From positions 1 to 16,798 of the forward strand of contig CALLKI010000021.1 of assembly GCA_938008415.1 (NCBI GenBank): 16,798 nucleotides of DNA. The letters run 5' to 3'. This DNA is from an uncultured Luteimonas sp. GTDB lineage: Bacteria > Pseudomonadota > Gammaproteobacteria > Xanthomonadales > Xanthomonadaceae. A program made the position numbers and the translations under genes. This document shows, piece by piece, positions 8,101 through 14,678 of the stretch (positions are counted from its first letter, which is position 1; each line of letters opens with the position of its first letter). The notes beneath the pieces are model-generated. The model was not told the origin of the DNA. It made no database searches and saw nothing but the letters and a program-made list of their open reading frames with translations.

Positions 8101-8119
8101 GGGTGTTGGGGGGGGAGGG
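8101..8119 (+). other. G-rich tract with potential G-quadruplex pattern upstream of the HNH gene
   Basis: In the 114-bp gap after acnD, four G runs fit the G3+N1-7 quadruplex pattern: GGG at 8101-8103, an unbroken run of eight G at 8108-8115 that can supply two, and GGG at 8117-8119. The eight-G homopolymer is prone to slippage and lies about 70 bases before the HNH start, where a change in length could alter promoter spacing. The pattern is seen directly; any role is inference. Confidence 0.35.
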
Positions 8120-8184
8120 CCGCCTGGTGTTTCTACCTGCAGATACCGCCCACATGCATCCAGTACAGTACATCAGGGGGAGAG

Positions 8185-9100
8185 ATGCGCTTCTGGTGTG
8201 GAGTCACTGACAACCGGTGGTACCAGTTCGTTTCCAGGAGGAGTTTTAGAGAAGTCAATTTTTGGCAGCCGGGTACGCGGGCACCGTCCATCGCCAACAT
8301 GCCCGAAGGCACGCTGTTCCTGTTCAAGCTGAAGTCGCCTCACCACCACATCGCTGGCGGCGGACGCTTCGTTCGTTACACGCGCCCTGCCGTTGGTCTC
8401 AGCCTGGGAGGTCTTTGAAGAACAGAACGGTGCCTCAAGCCTGAGTGAGCTACTTCAGATGATCGCCCCTTTGCGAAACGAGCCTGCAAACGTCAACGCC
8501 GAGATAGGATGCACGGTTCTGACAGATGTGTTCTATCTGCCTGAAGAAAACTGGATCCCGATCGGTGACCGCTTCGCAAAGAACATCATGGTTGGCAGGA
8601 GCTATGAGGCAGAAGCGGATGCTGGTGCCAGCATCCTCTCGGAGCTGAGAACCGCTAGCGGAACTCGCGTCATGGAAGCACGTCCAGCAGGCGAGGAGCG
8701 CTACGGCCGTCCCTTCCTGCAACGCGCCCGTTTGGGCCAAGGATCGTTCCGGACTCTGATTATCGACGCCTACAAACGGCGTTGTGCGATCACTGGCGAA
8801 CACACGCTGCCCGCCCTTGAAGCGGCGCACATCCAGCCTTTTTCTGAACATGGCCCTCACGATGTGCGGAATGGTTTGCTGCTTCGCTCGGACTTCCACA
8901 AGCTGTTCGATGCCGGATTGATAACCATCGAGCCCAACCTGAAGGTCAGGGTGAGTGGTCGCATCAAGGACCATTACTTCAATGGAAAGGTCTACTACCG
9001 CCTGCACGGACAGACCTTGGTCACGTTGCCGGACAATCCCTCGGACCATCCCGATCCGAGCTTCCTAAAGTGGCATAACGAACACCGATTCGTGGAGTAG
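8185..9100 (+). pseudogene. HNH endonuclease with PUA-like N-terminus, interrupted by a one-base frameshift
   Basis: Two frames together encode one 304-residue protein. Frame one starts at ATG 8185 (AGGGG just upstream at 8175-8179) and reads MRFWCGVTDNRWYQFVS, then EVNFWQPG and FLFKLKSPHHHIAGGGRFVRYT, and runs off-frame to a stop at 8418. The continuation, YTRLPLVSAWEVFEEQNG, is in the next frame and goes to the TAG at 9100. Removing one C from the run at 8385-8387 restores the whole. The C-terminus is an HNH_2-type nuclease: C200 (RRCAITG), H215 (LEAAHI), N229 (RNGLLLR), H238 (DFHKLFDAGL). The N-terminus resembles EVE/PUA-type folds that read modified bases, which is inference. Base composition is lower in GC than the flanking prp genes. 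A real inactivating mutation, a sequencing error, or less likely programmed frameshifting are all possible. The downstream part can also be read as a separate frame from TTG 8393. Confidence 0.8.
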
Positions 9101-9104
9101 CATC

Positions 9105-9464
9105 ATGATCAGCCAAGGCCTGCTTCAGAAGCTCCTCGACTTCCGGCGCGAGCGTGACTGGGAGCAGTTCCACAATCTGAGGACACTTTCCACGTCCATT
9201 GTCCTGGAGGCTGCTGAGTTAGCCGAGTTCTCGCAATGGGCCAAGGATGAAGAGCTTTCCGAGATCATCCACGAGAGGAAGCAGGAGATCGAGCACGAGA
9301 TCGCCGATATCGCCATCCTGCTGAGCTTTCTGTCCCATGACTTGGGAGTGGACATCGAACAGGCAGTGGCTCGCAAGCTGGAGATAAACAAGCAGCGCTA
9401 TCCAGCCGACAAAGCCAAGGGAACGGCAAAGAAGTACAACCGGCTGGAGGAGAGCCCGCCCTAG
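9105..9464 (+). CDS. MazG-like nucleotide pyrophosphohydrolase
   Basis: The 119-residue all-helical protein belongs to the MazG/dCTP-pyrophosphatase superfamily, which hydrolyses (d)NTPs to monophosphate and pyrophosphate. The Mg2+-binding pattern is clear: E35, E38 and E41 in LEAAELAEFSQW and E65/D68 in EHEIADIAILLSFL. The N-terminal FRRERDWEQFHNLRTLS is typical of the single-domain RS21-C6/DCTPP1-like branch rather than two-domain MazG. The gene starts 4 bases after the stop of the HNH gene, and its Shine-Dalgarno (GGAG at 9094-9097, 7-base spacing) lies inside the end of that gene, so the two are translationally linked. It shares the lower GC of the HNH gene and separates acnD from prpF. 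A role in removing modified or phage-specific nucleotides is inference from the pairing. Confidence 0.9.
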   Translation: MISQGLLQKLLDFRRERDWEQFHNLRTLSTSIVLEAAELAEFSQWAKDEELSEIIHERKQEIEHEIADIAILLSFLSHDLGVDIEQAVARKLEINKQRYPADKAKGTAKKYNRLEESPP

Positions 9465-9551
9465 AGGCTGCCCTCCTTTGATGGCGTTGCGCCCGTGTCG
9501 CATCCGCGGCCATTTGCGAATGTTTACCTGAAAACTTCCGAGCCTTTTCCA

Positions 9552-10754
9552 ATGTCCCACGTCGCACAGCTCCGCATCCCCGCCACCTACATGCGCGGAG
9601 GCACGTCCAAGGGCGTGTTCTTCCGCCTCGAGGACCTGCCGGGACCCGCGCGCATGCCCGGGCGGGCACGTGACGCGCTGCTGCAGCGGGTGATCGGTTC
9701 GCCCGACCCGTACGGCAAGCACACCGATGGCATGGGCGGGGCGACCTCGTCCACCAGCAAGTGCGTGATCATCTCGAAGGCGACGGTGCCCGGCCACGAC
9801 GTGGACTACCTCTACGGGCAGGTGGCGATCGAGGAGGACTTCGTCGACTGGAGCGGCAATTGCGGCAACCTGTCGGCGGCGGTGGGGCCGTTCGCGATCG
9901 CCAACGGCCTGGTGGACCCGTCCCGCGTGCCCCGCGACGGCATCTGCACCGTGCGCATCTGGCAGGCCAACATCGGCAGGACCATCATCGCGCACGTGCC
10001 GGTGCGCGACGGCCAGGTGCAGGAGACCGGCGACTTCGAGCTGGACGGGGTGGCGTTCCCGGCGGCCGAGATCGTGCTCGAGTTCATGGATCCTTCTGAC
10101 GAGGGCGAAGGCGAGGGTGGCGGCGCGCTGTTCCCCACCGGCAACGTCGTGGACACGCTGGAGGTACCGGGCGTCGGCACCCTGCAGGCGACGTTGATCA
10201 CGGCCGGCATCCCGACCGTGTTCGTCAACGCCGCGGATATCGGCTGCGACGGCACCGAGCTGCAGCCGGCGATCAACGGCGACAGGGCGGCGCTGGAGAA
10301 GCTGGAGGCGATCCGCGTCGCCGGCGCGCTGCGCATGGGCCTGATCCGCACCCCGGAGGAGGCGCGCACCCGCCAGCACACGCCGAAGGTCGCGTTCGTG
10401 GCGCCACCGGAGGGCTACGTGGCCAGCAGCGGCAAGCCGGTGTCCGCCACCGACATCGACCTCAACGTGCGCGCGATGTCCATGGGCAAGCTGCACCACG
10501 CGATGATGGGCACGGCGTCCGTGGCCATCGCCGCGGCCGCGGCCGTGCCAGGCACGCTGGTCAACCTCGCCGCCGGAGGTGGCACGCGCGATGCGGTGCG
10601 GTTCGGCCACCCGAGCGGCACGCTGCGCGTCGGCGCCGAGGTCGTGCACGAGGACGGGCAGTGGCGCGTGCGCAAGGCGGTGATGAGCCGCAGCGCGCGG
10701 GTGCTGATGGAAGGCTGGGTGCGGGTCCCGGCCGAAGGGCCGTGGATGGGCTGA
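9552..10754 (+). CDS. prpF: 2-methylaconitate isomerase PrpF
   Basis: PrpF isomerises the 2-methylaconitate made by AcnD so that the correct 2-methylisocitrate can form; it has the diaminopimelate-epimerase-type fold. From ATG 9552 the product is 400 residues, the family's normal size, and opens MSHVAQLRIPATYMRGGTSK, typical of PrpF. K70 (SSTSKCVIISK) and C104 (SGNCGNLS) appear to match the active-site Lys and Cys I recall from the Shewanella structure (about 73 and 107). An upstream in-frame start at 9495 would add 19 residues of lower-GC, unconserved-looking sequence, so I prefer 9552. No strong Shine-Dalgarno precedes either start. The gene is cut off from acnD by about 1.48 kb of inserted material and must rely on read-through or a promoter in 9465-9551. 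Confidence 0.93.
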   Translation: MSHVAQLRIPATYMRGGTSKGVFFRLEDLPGPARMPGRARDALLQRVIGSPDPYGKHTDGMGGATSSTSKCVIISKATVPGHDVDYLYGQVAIEEDFVDWSGNCGNLSAAVGPFAIANGLVDPSRVPRDGICTVRIWQANIGRTIIAHVPVRDGQVQETGDFELDGVAFPAAEIVLEFMDPSDEGEGEGGGALFPTGNVVDTLEVPGVGTLQATLITAGIPTVFVNAADIGCDGTELQPAINGDRAALEKLEAIRVAGALRMGLIRTPEEARTRQHTPKVAFVAPPEGYVASSGKPVSATDIDLNVRAMSMGKLHHAMMGTASVAIAAAAAVPGTLVNLAAGGGTRDAVRFGHPSGTLRVGAEVVHEDGQWRVRKAVMSRSARVLMEGWVRVPAEGPWMG

Positions 10755-10778
10755 GGCGCCGGGGGTTTGCGGCGGATG

Positions 10779-10818
10779 CGAAGCGGGGGGCACCGGATGG
10801 CGCCCCCCGCGTTCGTTT
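10779..10818. terminator. Hairpin terminator between convergent prpF and the GST gene
   Basis: A 9-bp GC stem (GCGGGGGGC at 10783-10791, GCCCCCCGC at 10802-10810, 10-base loop) is extended outward by CGAA at 10779-10782 pairing with TTCG at 10812-10815 around one bulged G, and ends in TTT. It lies 24 bases after the prpF stop and about 35 bases beyond the GST stop on the other strand, so it can serve both genes. Confidence 0.7.
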
Positions 10819-10852
10819 CATGGCCCGCCGTGGCAGCCGTACGGGCGGGTGG

Positions 10853-11470
10853 TCAGGACAGGCCTTCGGCCTTGAGCGCGGCCTGCACGCCCGGGTCGGC
10901 GGACATGCGCTCGAAGTGCCCGGCGAGGTTGGACAGGCCGTCGAGGTCCACGCCGACGAGCCTCGTCCAGCGCATGACCACGTAGAGGTAGGGGTCGGCG
11001 ATGGTGCGCGCATCGCCCGCAAGCCATGACCTGCCGGCCAGGTGGGCGTCGATCCGCTCGAAGTATTCGCGCAGTTTCGTTCTGGCCGCCTCCTTCGCCT
11101 TCGTCTCCGCTTCCGGACCGAGGTGGGCCATGCTCCCGAAGAGGGGGCGGAATGTGGGGTGCACGTCGGAGTTGAGCAGGGCCAGCCAGCGGTTGGCCTC
11201 GGCACGGCCCTTCGGCGTGCCGTCACCGCCCAGCTTCGCCTCCGGGAACGTGTCGGCGATGTAGTTCAGGATCGCGATGTTCTGTGTCAGCACCCAGCCG
11301 TCGTGCTCGAGCACCGGCACCGCGCCGGCAGGGTTGAGCGCGAGGAATTCCGGCGACCGGCGCTGCTCGCGGCTGACGACGACGACCTCGAACGGCTGTG
11401 CGGTCCAGGACAGGGCGATGTGGTCGGCCAGCGAACAGGCGCCGGGCGAGGTGTACAGCTTCAGGCTCAT
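10853..11470 (-). CDS. gstA: Glutathione S-transferase, beta class (GstA-like)
   Basis: This cytosolic enzyme conjugates glutathione to electrophiles or works in thiol/disulfide detoxification. The 205-residue product matches the bacterial beta class closely. The thioredoxin-like N-terminal domain (1-80) reads MSLKLYTSPGACSLADHIAL, with C12 in the place of the class's GSH-interacting cysteine (Cys10 in E. coli GstA). NPAGAVPVLEHDG carries the cis-proline turn, and TQNIAILNYIAD holds glutathione. In the helical domain, H104 (NSDVHPTFRPLF) matches the second conserved residue, and TIADPYLYVVMRW is the N-capping motif. AGGGGAG lies 9 bases before the start. It ends at the terminator shared with prpF. 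The natural substrate cannot be told from sequence. Confidence 0.93.
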   Translation of the reverse strand: MSLKLYTSPGACSLADHIALSWTAQPFEVVVVSREQRRSPEFLALNPAGAVPVLEHDGWVLTQNIAILNYIADTFPEAKLGGDGTPKGRAEANRWLALLNSDVHPTFRPLFGSMAHLGPEAETKAKEAARTKLREYFERIDAHLAGRSWLAGDARTIADPYLYVVMRWTRLVGVDLDGLSNLAGHFERMSADPGVQAALKAEGLS

Positions 11471-11508
11471 GCGGCAAGGCTCCCCTTGTGGCGGAAGCTT
11501 CCATCATG

Positions 11509-11531
11509 CGCCGGCGGCGCCGCTGCCGGCG
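11509..11531. other. GC-rich hairpin between the cell-wall hydrolase and GST genes
   Basis: A perfect 7-bp stem (CGCCGGC at 11509-11515, GCCGGCG at 11525-11531) with a 9-base loop lies in the 102-bp gap downstream of the cell-wall hydrolase gene and upstream of the GST gene, both minus strand. No T tract follows on either strand, so it is at best a weak terminator or a processing site. Confidence 0.3.
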
Positions 11532-11572
11532 ATGGCGCTGGCCGGAACGGACCGTGCCGCCTGCCGCGACGC

Positions 11573-12031
11573 TCAGCCCTTGCGGGGCGGAAGCGGCTGG
11601 ACCTTGAGGAAGGTGTGGTCGCCGATGACCGCGACCGGGTAGGCGTTGCCCCAGCTCGGCGAGGCGATGGCGTGCGCCATGAAGTGGCTGGCGCCCGGGA
11701 CGATTTCCCTGCGCTGCCCGGGCGGGAGCGCCCAGTTGCGCTCGGATTCGAAGGCGATGCTGACCGCCCGGGACCAGGCATCCAGGTTGGTCAGGCGGGT
11801 GTTGGGCGAAACGATGGTCGGCGCGAACTGCTTGCGGGCGGTCACGACCTCGCACAGCGAGTTCCCCCACAGTCCGCTTTCCTCGCGGCGCAGGGCGACT
11901 TCGGCCACGGCCCGCTGGCCGCGGGCGGGCTGGTCACGGGCCTCGAGGTACACGGTGGCACTGAGGCAGAGGGGGTCGGCGGCTTGCGGGGGAAGGATCG
12001 AAGCCAGCCACAGGATCCAGGCCAGTTTCAT
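11573..12031 (-). CDS. Secreted SleB-like cell-wall hydrolase (Hydrolase_2 family)
   Basis: The 152-residue protein resembles the catalytic domain of SleB/CwlJ-type lytic enzymes, which cut peptidoglycan glycan strands. Residues 1-18 are a short signal peptide (MKLAWILWLASILPPQAA). The family pattern follows: LSATVYLEARDQPARGQRAV with E30 as likely catalytic glutamate, then LCEVVTARKQFAP, and GASHFMAHAIASPSWGN with IGDHTFLKV at the end. C22 and C60 may form a disulfide in the periplasm. It lacks a separate peptidoglycan-binding domain. AAGGAG 5 bases before the ATG at 12031 fixes the start. The family is named for spore germination, but in non-sporulating proteobacteria it is thought to act in wall remodelling. 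The opposite strand is open over much of this region but encodes nothing recognisable. Confidence 0.85.
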   Translation of the reverse strand: MKLAWILWLASILPPQAADPLCLSATVYLEARDQPARGQRAVAEVALRREESGLWGNSLCEVVTARKQFAPTIVSPNTRLTNLDAWSRAVSIAFESERNWALPPGQRREIVPGASHFMAHAIASPSWGNAYPVAVIGDHTFLKVQPLPPRKG

Positions 12032-12062
12032 CGTGTCTCCTTGCTGCGTTGCGTCCGCGCCG

Positions 12063-12100
12063 GCCACGAGCCGTCCCCCTGCGGGGACGCAGCCCGTGGC
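12063..12100. other. Imperfect hairpin upstream of the cell-wall hydrolase; 12032-12353 otherwise non-coding
   Basis: The 322-bp gap between fadH and the hydrolase (both minus strand) holds no gene I can support. It contains a two-part stem: outer GCCACG at 12063-12068 with CGTGGC at 12095-12100, inner GTCCCC at 12073-12078 with GGGGAC at 12083-12088, loop CTGC. It lies 32 bases before the hydrolase start and could form in its leader. A smaller stem (CCCGCC at 12194-12199, GGCGGG at 12208-12213) and a relatively AT-rich stretch at about 12275-12350, where a promoter is most likely, fill the rest. No T-tailed terminator for fadH is visible. Confidence 0.35.
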
Positions 12101-12353
12101 GGCTGCGGGACATGGCGTATTGGGGAGGGCGGCGACTCTGGCGGCGCTTCGCCCGGGCTCCGGAATGTCCGCGTTCAGCGGCCGGGCCGGTGTCCCGCCG
12201 ATGGGGGGGCGGGCATCAAATCCGGGCGGCACGGTAAGAGCCCGGTCCCGAATCCCGCCTGAACGGGGCGCATGGAAATCCTTGATCGGATTGGTGCTTT
12301 TTGTTCAATCGGAGCGGCCTGTTCTTTGTGGAATAGGCGCTTGCGGGCCACTC

Positions 12354-14405
12354 CTAAAGCCGTGCCGCGAGCCGGCTGGCCTGGGCGATGGCGCGCTTGG
12401 CATCCAGTTCCGCGGCCACGTCGGCCCCGCCGACGAGGTGGACCGGGCTGTCCAGTCCCTGCAGGGCATCGAACAGGCGGCGGTCGGGTTCCTGGCCGGC
12501 GCAGACCACCACGTGATCGACCGGCAGGAGCCGTACTTCGCCCTCGATCCGTACCCGGAAGCCGTCGTCCCCGACGCCGAGGTACTCCACGCCGCCGTGC
12601 ATGTGCACGCGCTTGTGCTTCAGTGTGGCGCGGTGGATCCAGCCGGTGGTCCTGCCGAGCCGGGCGCCGGGGCGGCCGGGCGAGCGTTGCAGCAGCCAGA
12701 CCTCGCGGGCCGGGGGCAGGGGATCGGGGGGGACGAGGCCGCCGGGCGCGGCGAAGGCCGGGTCCACGCCCCATTCCCGCATCCACAGGGCGGGATCGAG
12801 GCTGGGCGAGGGGCCGTCATGCACGAGGAAGGCGGCCACGTCGAAGCCGATGCCGCCGGCGCCGACGATGGCCACCCGCCGGCCCGGGACCACGCGGCCG
12901 GCGAGGACGTCGAGGTAGCCCACGACCTTCGGGTGGTCGTGCCCCGGGAAGTCCACCTTCCTCGGCAGCACGCCGGTGGCCAGCACGATCTCGTCATAGC
13001 CGCGCAGGGTGTCCGGCTCCGGCGTGGTGGACAGGCGCAGTTCCACGCCGGTTTCCTCGATGCGGTGGCGGAACCAGCGCAGCGTCTCGCGGAATTCCTC
13101 CTTGCCGGGGATCCTTGCGGCGAGGTTGAACTGGCCGCCGATCGCGTCCGAGGCCTCGAACAGGGTCACCCGGTGGCCGCGTTCGGCCGCAACCGTGGCG
13201 CAGGCCAGGCCGGCGGGTCCGGCGCCGACCACGGCGATCCGCTTCGGCGCCGCAGCGGGCGCGTAGACCAGCTCGGTCTCGTGGCAGGCGCGGGGGTTGA
13301 CCAGGCAGCTGGCGCGGGTGTTGTTGAACACGTGGTCGAGGCAGGCCTGGTTGCAGGCGATGCAGGTGTTGATGGCCTCTGGCCGGCCGGCGGCGGCCTT
13401 GCGCACCCAGTGGGGGTCCGCCAGCAGGGGGCGAGCCATGGACACCATGTCCGCCTTGCCGTCGGCCAGGATGCGCTCGGCCACGTCCGGCATGTTGATC
13501 CGGTTGGTCGCCACCAGTGGCAGCGAGACGTGTGGCCGGAGCCGGGCAGTGACTTCGGCGAAGGCCGCGCGCGGGACGGGGGTGGCGATGGTCGGCACCC
13601 GCGACTCGTGCCAGCCGATGCCTGTGTTGATGATCGTGGCGCCCGCGGCCTCGATCGCCTTGGCCTGGGCGCCGATCTCGCCCCAGGCCAGGCCGTCCGG
13701 CACCAGTTCCAGCATCGACAGCCGGTACATGATGATGAAGTCCGGGCCGCAGGCTTCCCGGATCCGGCGCACGATTTCCACGGCGAAGCGCATGCGGTTC
13801 TCCGGGCTGCCGCCCCAGCGGTCGTTCCGGCGATTGGTGCGGGCACTGAGGAACTGGTTGATCAGGTAGCCTTCCGAGCCCATCACCTCGACGCCGTCGT
13901 AGCCGCCCTCGCGGGCGAGCCGGGCGGCGTTGGCGAAGGCGGCGATGGTGCGCTCGACCCCACGCGCCGACAGCTCACGGGGCGTGAATGGGTTGATCGG
14001 CGCCTTCAGCCGCGAGGGCGCGACCAGCAGCGGGTGGAAGGCATAGCGCCCCGCGTGCAGCAGTTGCAGGCAGATCCTGGCGCCATGGGCATGGACTGCG
14101 TCCGTCACCTGCTGGTGCCTGCGGGCCTCCCAGGGCCAGCCCAGCCGGCTGGCGAACGGCTTCAGCCAGCCCTCGATGTTCGGCGCGAAGCCGCCGGTGA
14201 CGATCAGGCCCACGCCGCCCTCGGCACGCTCGGCGAAGTAGGCGGCGAGCTTCGGGAAGTCGCGCGCCCGATCCTCCAGGCCCGTGTGCATGGAGCCCAT
14301 CAGGACCCGGTTGCGGATCGTGGTGAAGCCGAGATCGAGGGGGGCGAACAGATGGGGATAGGGGGCCGGGGCGTTGCCCGTCCGGGCAGGCATGGGGGAC
14401 GGCAT
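12354..14405 (-). CDS. fadH: NADPH-dependent 2,4-dienoyl-CoA reductase
   Basis: FadH reduces 2,4-dienoyl-CoA intermediates so that polyunsaturated fatty acids with even-numbered double bonds can enter β-oxidation. The 683-residue product has an N-terminal Old-Yellow-Enzyme barrel (about 17-345; HLFAPLDLGFTTIRNRVLMG) with active-site Y180 (GSEGYLINQF) and H266 (GIGWHES). The [4Fe-4S] cysteines are C348, C351, C355 and C367. FAD-binding GAGPAGL is at 394-400 and NADP-binding GAGGIG at 515-520. All catalytic and cluster residues sit exactly 14 positions after those I recall for the 672-residue E. coli enzyme, so the protein is full length with a longer N-terminus. ATG 14393 (four residues shorter) is equally plausible, and no Shine-Dalgarno separates them. 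It stands alone, divergent from ompA, with a 14-bp palindrome at the preferred start. Confidence 0.95.
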   Translation of the reverse strand: MPSPMPARTGNAPAPYPHLFAPLDLGFTTIRNRVLMGSMHTGLEDRARDFPKLAAYFAERAEGGVGLIVTGGFAPNIEGWLKPFASRLGWPWEARRHQQVTDAVHAHGARICLQLLHAGRYAFHPLLVAPSRLKAPINPFTPRELSARGVERTIAAFANAARLAREGGYDGVEVMGSEGYLINQFLSARTNRRNDRWGGSPENRMRFAVEIVRRIREACGPDFIIMYRLSMLELVPDGLAWGEIGAQAKAIEAAGATIINTGIGWHESRVPTIATPVPRAAFAEVTARLRPHVSLPLVATNRINMPDVAERILADGKADMVSMARPLLADPHWVRKAAAGRPEAINTCIACNQACLDHVFNNTRASCLVNPRACHETELVYAPAAAPKRIAVVGAGPAGLACATVAAERGHRVTLFEASDAIGGQFNLAARIPGKEEFRETLRWFRHRIEETGVELRLSTTPEPDTLRGYDEIVLATGVLPRKVDFPGHDHPKVVGYLDVLAGRVVPGRRVAIVGAGGIGFDVAAFLVHDGPSPSLDPALWMREWGVDPAFAAPGGLVPPDPLPPAREVWLLQRSPGRPGARLGRTTGWIHRATLKHKRVHMHGGVEYLGVGDDGFRVRIEGEVRLLPVDHVVVCAGQEPDRRLFDALQGLDSPVHLVGGADVAAELDAKRAIAQASRLAARL

Positions 14406-14407
14406 GG

Positions 14408-14421
14408 ATACGCTTGCGTAT
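14408..14421. promoter_or_regulatory. Perfect palindrome at the fadH start, candidate operator
   Basis: ATACGC-TT-GCGTAT is a 14-base inverted repeat with a 2-base centre, ending 3 bases before the preferred fadH ATG (14405). A dyad at this position suits a repressor such as a TetR-type fatty-acid regulator. It does not match the PsrA or FadR boxes I know. If translation begins at 14393, it lies in the leader. Confidence 0.35.
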
Positions 14422-14565
14422 GGAGGGGTGCCGTCATTCAGCAGCAAACCGGCGCCGGCTGCAATCCCGGGGACAGTCTGAATGGCGCCGAACCTCCCGT
14501 CAGGTTCCTCCCGCAGACTCCGTGCAGGGCATGGGGCTGGTTCCATTCATCTTGTTATGTTAGCG

Positions 14566-14595
14566 TTAACGTGGTCTTCACAGCACTGCTATAGT
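14566..14595 (+). promoter_or_regulatory. Likely σ70 promoter of the OmpA-family gene
   Basis: A -35-like TTAACG (14566-14571) and a good -10 TATAGT (14590-14595) are 18 bases apart, in the only AT-rich part of the fadH–ompA gap. Transcription would start near 14602, giving a leader of about 75 bases before the ATG at 14679. Strong expression is expected of an abundant outer-membrane protein. Confidence 0.55.
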
Positions 14596-14678
14596 CTGTG
14601 TGCCCGAGGGTGCGTGCCGGGTGCCTGTCCCAAGCCACCGTACCGCATTCCCTTTTCCACGTTTAAGGAGCTGAACAG

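Noticed and set aside
8071..9551. An insertion sequence or integron as the carrier of the HNH/MazG pair
   Set aside because: I found no transposase or integrase frame, no convincing terminal inverted repeats and no target duplication flanking the cassette.
12272..13129. A 285-residue Arg/Gly-rich frame opposite the fadH 3' end
   Set aside because: The composition is that of the complement of GC-rich codons; no domain or ribosome-binding site is present.
11646..14594. A 982-residue plus-strand open frame opposite fadH and the cell-wall hydrolase
   Set aside because: It is antisense to FadH, which has every expected motif, and reads as low-complexity shadow sequence.
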